From Amorphochlora amoebiformis (Eukaryota > Cercozoa > Chlorarachniophyceae), in NCBI GenBank assembly GCA_054601695.1, contig BAAHQB010000017.1:992001-1056000 (forward strand): a DNA stretch of 64,000 nt, read 5' to 3'. Both the position numbers and the translations under genes were made by a program. A model generated the notes under the pieces. It searched no databases. It saw only the letters and a list, made by a program, of their open reading frames with translations, and was not told the DNA's origin. Below are positions 1 to 64,000 of this stretch, piece after piece. Every line of letters starts with the position of its first letter. Position 1 is the first letter of the stretch.

Positions 1-837
1 ACTGACGTGTGAACGGCAATGTAAGCTACTTTCACTATCGCAAACTCATATTTTCAGAGAGAGTCCATATGTACAGTGATATCCGAATCTGTGTATTTCT
101 CGTTCTAGCTGTGCATAGCCCAGTTAAACCATATGTCAACTCAACCGGAGGCTCTGCGACATCTTAACAACTTTCGCTTCCGAACCCCAAAAATTAACCT
201 ACCTTGCTTGGTCTAAATTGTCTGCTCTTTCCTAGCATCATGCGTGCTTGCTTCATATTTAGCTGGCCGCAGAACACCGCTCTGCGTCCCGCGGCGTGTC
301 TCTCAGATGTCCCGCCGTTGTCCAGGCAGAAATGTGACGTGGTCTTCTGTCACGACGTGATGGGCTATCCCTCCTTAAATCAAACTTTCTCCCTACTCTA
401 TCCCCCGCTAATTTTTTAATATCTAAAAAATGTGTGAGCATTAAAATTTCATTTAAATGCCGAATTAAGGCCGGGGGAGACCTTTCCCCGACAGGTGGCA
501 AGGGACAAGGAATCTCATGCGTGAAGCAAGTAATGTATTCTTTTTAATTCTTCGGTTCTCTTACCACGGTGACATATTCGAGTGACATATGTATATGGGT
601 TCCGTAGATCGCCGGAAGCCAGGCATGTTTGCCCGAAGGTGGTGCGATCTCATCCGGGGGTGCAATGGAGCTTTCCGACCGCTATCGGGAAAGGGAAGGC
701 CCGTTCTGGAACATATAATCGACACATCTCGCCACCCTATCCACGATCCAGAGGTGAAGTAAACACGCCAGCTCCACCTTCCACCGGAATGAGCCTTGTT
801 TCAAACTCTTCAGTACGCGAAGACATGTGGGGAGAAC
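1..837. other. 5' flank, no assigned gene
   Basis: No AT tract lies here, unlike most of the window. An Arg-rich minus-strand frame ending near 259 could be the last exon of a gene entering from the left: an acceptor-like TTTTTTAG precedes it near 430 and it ends in a stop. I cannot tie it to any family or to a second exon. A plus-strand frame at 582-848 overlaps the dioxygenase start in another frame and is probably not coding. Confidence 0.3.
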
Positions 838-5857
<5,020 letters not shown>

Positions 5858-6215
5858 TCTAGCAGTGTCGACAAATTAAGATTTATCAGTAGCTAGCCAG
5901 TATATCTTGATATAATATCTATATCTACCTAATACTAGTAATAATTACTAGACTCAATGATTTGACTAGTGTACGCTAGGTACGTACTACAGTCTACACT
6001 GTCTAGACTGTAGTCTCTAGACTCCAGAGAGCATTATAAATTTAATCTAGTTAATAGTACCATATCTAGACTCTAGAGACTAGATCTGCTCGAGTCTCAG
6101 CTTATACTCGGTAAACGAAACTTATATTCTAGTTCTACTAAGGTACATATCTAATATATATATATATATATATATATATTCTAGATATTTACAGGTATAT
6201 GTATATACATCGTAC

Positions 6216-6258
<43 letters not shown>

Positions 6259-6336
6259 TATGTACAGTAATCCGATCTAGATTAATTATCTAGATTATAA
6301 CTTTTGGTAACATAATGCGCTCGGCGCGACGTTAAA
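5858..6336. other. CTAG-rich spacer between convergent genes
   Basis: This spacer lies between the stop codons of the plus-strand dioxygenase and the minus-strand membrane protein. I count about 16 CTAG tetramers in roughly 450 bp, several inside longer palindromes such as TCTAGA. Two AT tracts are also present. A similar CTAG-rich spacer occupies the other convergent junction at 11886-12567. No reading frame looks coding. Confidence 0.7.
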
Positions 6337-6496
6337 TCACTCAGGTTCTAAAACGTCCATGCTAGATTCCAAATTTAATGTTTCCTGCCTCACCAAATTT
6401 ACACCGGGTCCTTCCTGGTCGATGTAGACGATATCACATTACAAATTAGCCAAGTATTTACGTCAATTTCTTTTTTAAATTATAAATCTCTATGAC

Positions 6497-6527
<31 letters not shown>

Positions 6528-6552
6528 GTATATATGTATACATATAATATTA

Positions 6553-6607
<55 letters not shown>

Positions 6608-6753
6608 GTATATGTATATATATATATATATGTAACTTATGTAAAATTTGTTAGAGAAAAAGAATAGAGAGAGTAGAGAAGGTACATACTATATGTATAC
6701 ATATTATGTTACATATTTTTTAATTTTTGTATATAATATATATATATATATAT

Positions 6754-6787
<34 letters not shown>

Positions 6788-6855
6788 ATATATTTATATA
6801 TGTATGTTTATATATGTATGTTTATATATGTATTGTGAGAGAAAGAGTACATTAC

Positions 6856-6913
<58 letters not shown>

Positions 6914-6952
6914 TTATTTATACTATACATATTACATTATATTATATTATAT

Positions 6953-6995
<43 letters not shown>

Positions 6996-7030
6996 GGTTT
7001 ACGTAAAATAACATATGTAAATGTGGATAT

Positions 7031-7064
<34 letters not shown>

Positions 7065-7869
7065 GTATACGTAATATATTCATATTTTTTACATTTCATA
7101 CATTTACGAATGCACATTTTCACCTTGCCCGTCATAAGGTATCCCCACAGCTTCGCCTGTAGCACCGCTTGCGGGAAAACTTGCTCTCTCATTGCCCTAG
7201 ATCCATCTTCGTTTCCGCTGACCACTCTTCGCAGCTGAGAGATCTTGGCGATACAATTATGATCTAAGGCCTTAATTGCGACATCAAGCACCATCATAGA
7301 AAGGCCATTAGCCTTGGCCATCATGGGGAGGAAGTCTTGTATGGGTGTTTCGTCATTGAAATCGACCTCAGGGATGACATACTGAATCCCGTTTACGGTT
7401 GTCTTGGTCGCGGTCTCACTTATAGCTCTTAGCTTTTGTTCTATAACTATGGCTTCAGATTTGGAAAAGATGGACTTCTCATCCTCTTGGACTTTCTCAA
7501 CAGTGTACGCAGCAAGATCTCCGGCAAAGCATATCCACTTTTTCTTGAGGGTCTTGATGTTCTTTTCGAACTTGATTGACGATTCTTTAAGCTCGATCAA
7601 AGCGATTTTCTGGAGGAAGTCTTCAATCTTCATATTAACTGAATAGTCTGTCTTTTCCAACCTTGCCATCAGTTCGCTCTTCTGCTTCTCCAGTATCCTC
7701 TTTTTCTCGGCGTCTTCTTTTCTCTTTTCCTCGTCTATTTTTCTCTGTATCTCGAGCCTTTCCTCGCGTCTCCTAGCTTCCTTGTACTCTTTATAGCAAT
7801 TCATAAACGAGGCGTAGATGCACCATATTAGACCAATGGTGAATATCCAAACCATTTCCATTCCTATAT

Positions 7870-7930
<61 letters not shown>

Positions 7931-7968
7931 AAATTAATAATAATAATAATAATTATAATAATAATAAA

Positions 7969-8040
<72 letters not shown>

Positions 8041-8060
8041 ATATGTGTCTACATATATAC

Positions 8061-8104
<44 letters not shown>

Positions 8105-8110
8105 CAGGAA

Positions 8111-8150
<40 letters not shown>

Positions 8151-8395
8151 GGATACAGACCGAGAAAGAAGAAGCATACAGCCAGGAAGATCGGCACCCA
8201 ACAGCAACAACAAAACGTCAAACACATCCCACAGTCGCTATCACCATCGGCCATATCATCAATAAATTGTACTAACACGAACGCAAGCGCAATCGGCCCT
8301 GAAATACCCAAATCGAACATTCATTACTCACCTCCCAGATTTTCCATTCCAACCTTCTCTACAACCATCTCAACCCTTGTTCTGAGTTTGATCAT
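6337..8395 (-). CDS. membrane protein with Cys cluster and coiled coil, 4 exons, 339 aa
   Basis: Exons in transcript order: 8395-8332, 8298-8161, 7863-7124, 6414-6337. Phases agree and all junctions are GT-AG; intron 1 is only 33 nt. I do not recognise the family. Residues 23-34 are hydrophobic. Residues 47-67 form a probable membrane helix that includes four consecutive Cys (51-54), possible palmitoylation sites. Residues 72-88 form another hydrophobic helix. From about 90 to 135 the sequence is Lys/Glu/Arg-rich and predicted coiled coil. A 246-codon soluble exon follows, then a short acidic tail. The protein probably sits at a membrane with a long cytosolic region. The gene is divergent from the SNARE gene, 157 bp away, so the two may share a promoter. 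The last exon is short and was placed only because its phase and stop fit, so the C-terminus is the weakest part. Confidence 0.83.
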
Positions 8396-8552
8396 CCATG
8401 GAGGATCACATTTTGTTCGTCAATTTAATTATACATTCACCTGGAAAGCAAAAGGGTTTACTCATTGTTTGACCGCTAGCTCATCAGTTCTTCATTGAAT
8501 CTTCGAAACCTAGAGAATATTTCGGCTCACCCGGTAGTGACGGACAGTCATT
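8396..8552. promoter_or_regulatory. probable bidirectional promoter region
   Basis: These 157 bp separate two divergent start codons, those of the membrane protein and the Qbc-SNARE. The interval has no AT microsatellite and no clear TATA box. Any promoter for both genes should lie here or in their 5' leaders. Confidence 0.45.
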
Positions 8553-10409
8553 ATGGACGACCCCATCGACAGGTGAAGGAATTTTGGTTGGTGTGGTGGG
8601 TGGACGAGGTATATGACGGGGAAAGAGACGAAGGAACGACAATCGCGTATAAGTCACGCAGGAAGGCACTGATGAACTCGAGAGATGTAAAATTGGTCCA
8701 TAAGCGGGAAATTCAGGCGGTAGTTGTCGTGCAGAGCTTCTTTGTTCCGATTAGAGAGCCATTGGGGTCCTCTACTAATTCGAGTGAATGCTTTGATATT
8801 TAATACAGTCAGCCAGGTTACCTGGAGGAAGGGGCTGAAGATGCTGACCCTCATCTGCAGAAGATGGAACAGATTGATCAAGGACTAGACAGGATCATCT
8901 CCAAGACCGAAGACATGCACGTACGATATTGAATTTTCATTAACGCTTCCGTGTTTATATGACATCATATTTCAGCGAAATGGAGCTATGACAGTCGCAC
9001 AACTTTATGCACAAGGCGAGACCATGCGGTATGACGCCATAGTTACACAATCGGGATCTGAACACCCGTGGTAAATCGAATTGTGCAAATTAAGATGATT
9101 TGATCTTCTAGGCGGGCCTTGGATGAGCTAGATGATCAAGAAGACCTCCTTGACGAGGCGGATTTCACCTTGCAAAAGGCACTTCAACACAATTTTGCAG
9201 AAAGCTCCAGAACTGATCTCGTAACCTAACCAAGCTCGAAGTATCGTGCTGTTGGCAATTTTGCTGCTGCTGCTGCTGCTGTCAACCGGAGAAGCTCAAG
9301 CCGATCAGGGTAGGAAAAACTGCTTCCACGAGTGACATCAGGTGTTCACAGCTCGAACCCCTCTGTCTCAGGGTTACACTATCGCGCCTGGGTCTGATGG
9401 AAGCGAGGGCTACGACGAGCCATTGATTAAGCCAGTCGGGTAGTGATGCATTGCCTCGTAAGGGATGTTATGGTTGTCTAACGCAGCTACTTTTCAGCAT
9501 GAAAACCAGTACGTCTAAGATGGAAAGGAAAGTAAGCGAACCTCCCCACTTACTAAATCCATATGCTTCTCTGCTTCTACTGATACATGCACATACTTCC
9601 TTTTGTCCCGGCGATAATTTGGTGCTTGCTAATCCAACCCCAAACGTTTACGTAGAGTTTAGATGGAGGTGGGGACCGAGACCAGGAAGCCCTTACACTA
9701 GAGGACGCGGTAGCACATCACACATCTTTCCCATACACTTCACAAATATACCCAACCCTTACCCAAATTCCGTTGCTGTTAGACCAAACTAACTTAAAGA
9801 AACCTAAGCCCAAGGGGGTTTAACGTAACTCTACCCGAGCCCGATGTAACTCTTCTGGTGTTAAGAGGACGCAAGTCTTGTATCGTAACTTCCCTTTCGC
9901 TAGCAGAGCAAGCCCATAGTATCCGCTACTCTCATCATCCTTCCTATATGGCATTCCCACTCATTGTTGCCATGACACTTCGGACAGTCCCAACCGTAAA
10001 CTAGAGTTATTTGAACTCAACTCTATCTAGCACTAACTGACCGATACATGTACATACCCCCTGTCCGCCCCTGCCTTAGTTTAGCGGTGTGAAGTTACCA
10101 ACCTATCCTTATCCGCACCATGAGCAACACCGTTATCCATCTTTAAATCTACTGCCCTGATATTATCACTTCCTCGTTGGACAATTTTCAATCTGAATAG
10201 TGTTTCTTTCCAGTTTGATCGAAAGATGGATTCAAAGCTGGATAAGCTGGGCGGTGCGCTAAGCAAGCTGGGGAATTTGGCTGGGGATATGAATACTGAG
10301 CTTCGATATCAGGTTAAAGATAAAATGTTAGATATATTCTATGTAGACGTAACTATATATATATATATAGATATATAATACACGTATATATGTATATTTA
10401 TATATATAT

Positions 10410-10449
<40 letters not shown>

Positions 10450-10460
10450 TATATGCATAC

Positions 10461-10532
<72 letters not shown>

Positions 10533-10578
10533 ATATAATTAATACATATATATATATATATATATATAAATATATACA

Positions 10579-10625
<47 letters not shown>

Positions 10626-10660
10626 GTATACATTTGAAAGATAAATACATGCAAAAATAT

Positions 10661-10707
<47 letters not shown>

Positions 10708-10834
10708 CATATATAAATATATACATACATATATATATATGTATATATATATGTACATATTCTTTGTACACACGAATATAATCTACACATGTGTGAAACA
10801 TTTACATATGCATATATATATATATATATATATA

Positions 10835-10924
<90 letters not shown>

Positions 10925-11425
10925 ATATAATGTGTGTGTGTGTATGTATGTCTTACAATGTAGGTATGAATACATATATAGTATTTTTACATTTATATGT
11001 CCATCTTATATATATATATATATATATATATGTGCGTATGTATATAATAAACATTCATCTATCCACATATTTTGACATATTCATGTGTATACATATATCC
11101 ACACATATGTAGACATGTGTGCGCGTGTATCCGCGCGCTGCGTGCGCACACACACCCGCACGCTACACACACACCCGCACGCTACACACACAAGCCACAT
11201 GCACATATTTACACGCCAGCATACGTGCATGCTCTTACGTATCGTAAAATCCATATATACTTGTTTACATGGCTAATATTTTTATATACACTTGTTTACA
11301 CGCCTATATATATATGTATAATATTTGTGACTATAGATACATACATATATATGTATGTGTACATGTATGTAATATATACATGTAAAATATATGGATGTAA
11401 TATATATATATATATATATACATAA

Positions 11426-11488
<63 letters not shown>

Positions 11489-11885
11489 GTATATAGATGA
11501 ATGCATACACATACATAAAATATAAATAAAATAATAATATATAATATATACATATATATATATATATACATATATATATTTATATATATAAATATATATA
11601 TATATATATGAACACCTGAACGTATTTTTACGCATATGAAAATATCAATGTCGAATACATGTCTGTATTAAAATCCAGAATTTTATGGTTTTATCTAATT
11701 GTATGATAATCTTTCATTCCTAACAACTTCTCAGAGCCGTGTGCTCATCCCCGAATTGGATTCACGCGTCGAGATGTCCCACGAGCGTACAAAGGTAAAT
11801 ATGAAATTCGATCACAGAACTTGATCCTGTTGCTAATGTTGTCGAATACCAGCACATGAATAAGAGGACTCGAAAGTTGTTATGA
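8553..11885 (+). CDS. SNAP-25-type Qbc-SNARE, 9 exons, 195 aa
   Basis: Exons: 8553-8572, 8809-8920, 8976-9028, 9112-9220, 9372-9439, 9498-9531, 10214-10312, 11735-11794, 11853-11885. All are GT-AG and in phase from ATG to TGA. Two SNARE helices are visible. The N-terminal Qb helix runs about 25-85, with zero-layer Gln57 in the motif AQGE, as in SNAP-25. The C-terminal Qc helix runs about 133-190, with zero-layer Gln165 in LRYQS. The linker is short and has the acidic motif YDEPLI. The length is close to SNAP-25 (206 aa). The protein should supply two helices to a membrane-fusion complex with a syntaxin and a VAMP. Unlike SNAP-25 the spliced linker has no Cys cluster, so membrane attachment is unexplained. 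The stop TAA after exon 4 is avoided only by splicing the 9221-9371 intron. Confidence 0.93.
9221..9371 (+). repeat. SNARE intron with (CTG)6 run
   Basis: The intron starts GTAACCTAACC, which includes a direct repeat of TAACC, and holds six CTG units. If retained, the SNARE frame stops within three codons and gives a Qb-only protein of 82 aa. In another frame the run encodes consecutive Cys followed by an open path into exon 5, which mimics a palmitoylated linker. I treat that as coincidence unless RNA says otherwise. Confidence 0.6.
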
Positions 11886-12567
11886 GAGGATTCTGCCGGT
11901 CGGAAGTTAAGTACGTCAGTCACTAGAGTCACGACTGAGTCGCGCCACGACTATAGCATCTAGAATATGCGTGTGGAGTGTGTTAGACTCGATTACGACT
12001 AGTAGGAAAAATATTTAGGCTCACGTCTGCGTAATCTAGGTAATATATACCGTCTAGGTCTAGAGGTATACAACACCTAGAACACGTTAAAATTTTATAG
12101 ACAACTAGAGTGCACATAAGCTAGATAAGGATTATACTCCGGACTAGCCTGAGTAACTCTAGCCTTGCTACTAGTTGCTAGTCTTGTCGTCTCCTAGGTC
12201 TCTCTACTAGCTCTAGTAACTAGAGTAAGGTCTCTCTGGATCTACTACACTAGACTAGTCTAGAGTAAAGTCTATATACTAGATATATGATACAATTTAT
12301 TCTTGTAGTTTGGACATGTGCGTACTCACTAGACTCATATCTATCTAACTAGATCTAGATACGATGAACTCAGAACGAGAGAAAAATAAAAGTGGGAATA
12401 ATGTTAACATTGATAATACTGCATTTAACCGCGATCGGTTACTTGATATTAATCTAGTTAATATATAATTAATGCGCTGTGCTGGGTCTAGTAGATTGTT
12501 TGAGCCTCAGAAACTCGGCAGACTTTTAGCCTATGAGCCTAGTAAACTTCGGCCCAGTCTTCGGGCA
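11886..12567. other. CTAG-rich spacer between convergent genes
   Basis: I count about 27 CTAG tetramers in 680 bp between the SNARE stop and the last exon of the minus-strand coiled-coil region. No AT tract and no coding frame are seen. It resembles the 5858-6336 spacer in composition rather than by clear alignment. Confidence 0.75.
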
Positions 12568-23279
<10,712 letters not shown>

Positions 23280-23363
23280 CTGATATACAAATGTTAATAT
23301 TAGAACTATGTATATGTATAAATGTTGTATATTTACTCTCGTCTTCAAAGGCACAAGCACACC

Positions 23364-23470
<107 letters not shown>

Positions 23471-23491
23471 ATCAGTCGACATATTATAATA

Positions 23492-27571
<4,080 letters not shown>

Positions 27572-27639
27572 CTGCAAGTATATATATTATATATATATAT
27601 ATATATTACACTTATATATGTAAAATAGATATGTATACA

Positions 27640-27671
<32 letters not shown>

Positions 27672-27751
27672 AATACATGTACATATATGTATAAATATAC
27701 ATATACATATACATATAAATATATACACACACATACACACACAAACACACG

Positions 27752-27785
<34 letters not shown>

Positions 27786-27965
27786 ATATACATACATATA
27801 TAATAAGCTTAATGCTGAGGGCGATAGAGAAAGAGAGAGAGAGCGACAGAGAGAGACACACACTGAGAGGGAGACAGAGAGAGGGAGACTGACAAAGAGA
27901 GACACAGACAGACAGAAAGAGAGAGACAGAGAGAGAGAGAAAGAGGGTGGAGAGGAGAGCAAAGA

Positions 27966-31145
<3,180 letters not shown>

Positions 31146-31229
31146 CTAATATGAAAATAAATATACGAATGTCTGCATTTATTCTATCTATATTCTAACA
31201 TGTATAATATATATATATATATATATGTG

Positions 31230-31285
<56 letters not shown>

Positions 31286-31313
31286 ACATATAAATATGTA
31301 CATACATATATAC

Positions 31314-31417
<104 letters not shown>

Positions 31418-31474
31418 TGCATATATTCAGACGTGTATATGAATGTATATATGTATATATGTACATATATAGAA

Positions 31475-31505
<31 letters not shown>

Positions 31506-31643
31506 ATGTATGTATCACTATATATGTGTACGTTCATCTATACTAATAATTAAGCAAAAAGTTTATGCATATTTACATGAATATTATACTTATTTCATGT
31601 ACTATATTACACGGTCATAAGACAGTATATAATATTATGAACG

Positions 31644-31709
<66 letters not shown>

Positions 31710-31906
31710 CCATTTCATAACACTCTACTGCACACATAACTACGGTACTAAATACAATAACATGAATATTAACAACTTAGAAATAAAAATTCGAATATTT
31801 AATGGTTGATATGTGAGTATAATATGCTAATATTTAGAAATAATGATTCGAATATTTAATAGTTAATATGTGAGCATAATATGCTAATATTAGTACTGTT
31901 TACTAC

Positions 31907-53588
<21,682 letters not shown>

Positions 53589-53732
53589 GAGGCGAGGAGT
53601 GAATTTACCCATCCACGACGGCCTTCAGAGCCGAAAGGCTCGATTTGACATGCTGTCTGGTACACAATATGATCCGTATTTCAATACAAGCAAGCTTTCA
53701 TTTACAAGCGATTCTTCCTAACTAGGCGGAAA
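53589..53732. promoter_or_regulatory. probable bidirectional promoter region
   Basis: These 144 bp separate the divergent starts of the NHL-PDZ gene and the channel gene. The interval has no AT tract, as in the other divergent spacer at 8396-8552. Confidence 0.45.

Positions 53733-64000
<10,268 letters not shown>

Noticed and set aside
9221-9234. A 14-nt GT-AG intron that would keep the Cys-run frame of the SNARE
   Set aside because: It is too short for known spliceosomal introns here, and the ordinary 151 nt intron 9221-9371 fits both phase and splice sites.

Overview
This is a piece of nuclear DNA from an unidentified, intron-rich unicellular eukaryote. It is not bacterial: genes are broken into exons of 11 to 740 nt with GT-AG introns, and the protein families (Qbc-SNARE, CASTOR/POLLUX channel, PDZ, NHL) are eukaryotic. 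The dominant feature is (AT)n microsatellite. Almost every intron holds one or more AT tracts, while no exon I could place contains one. Long apparent reading frames of alternating Ile and Tyr are translations of these tracts, not proteins. All gene models were built by hand, by joining GT-AG exons whose reading phases agree; none has been tested against RNA or a database.

Genes alternate in strand. (1) 838-5857, plus: a complete 2-oxoglutarate/Fe(II) dioxygenase of 238 aa in 11 exons. (2) 6337-8395, minus: a 339 aa membrane protein with a Cys cluster and a coiled coil, family not recognised. (3) 8553-11885, plus: a complete SNAP-25-type Qbc-SNARE of 195 aa in 9 exons. (4) 12568-53588, minus: about 78 exons that read either as four tandem genes or, more likely, as one 41 kb gene of about 1,630 aa. 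In order it encodes a six-bladed NHL propeller, a small Cys motif, three PDZ-like domains, a C2HC zinc finger and a long charged coiled coil. (5) 53733 to beyond 64000, plus: a CASTOR/POLLUX (DMI1)-like ion channel with RCK-type regulatory domains, cut by the window edge.

The two divergent starts are only 157 and 144 bp apart and lack AT tracts. The two convergent 3' ends are filled with sequence unusually rich in the tetramer CTAG. Introns also carry solo-LTR-like elements, degenerate and perfect TTAGGG arrays, GA/CT tracts and minisatellites. Many contain partial copies of the neighbouring exon edge with its splice site, apparently made by duplication between flanking repeats.

The four minus-strand segments share one phase-consistent exon chain. 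Two of the three apparent stop codons between them overlap potential 5' splice sites. Alternative splicing or intron retention could therefore make either one scaffold protein or shorter separate products.
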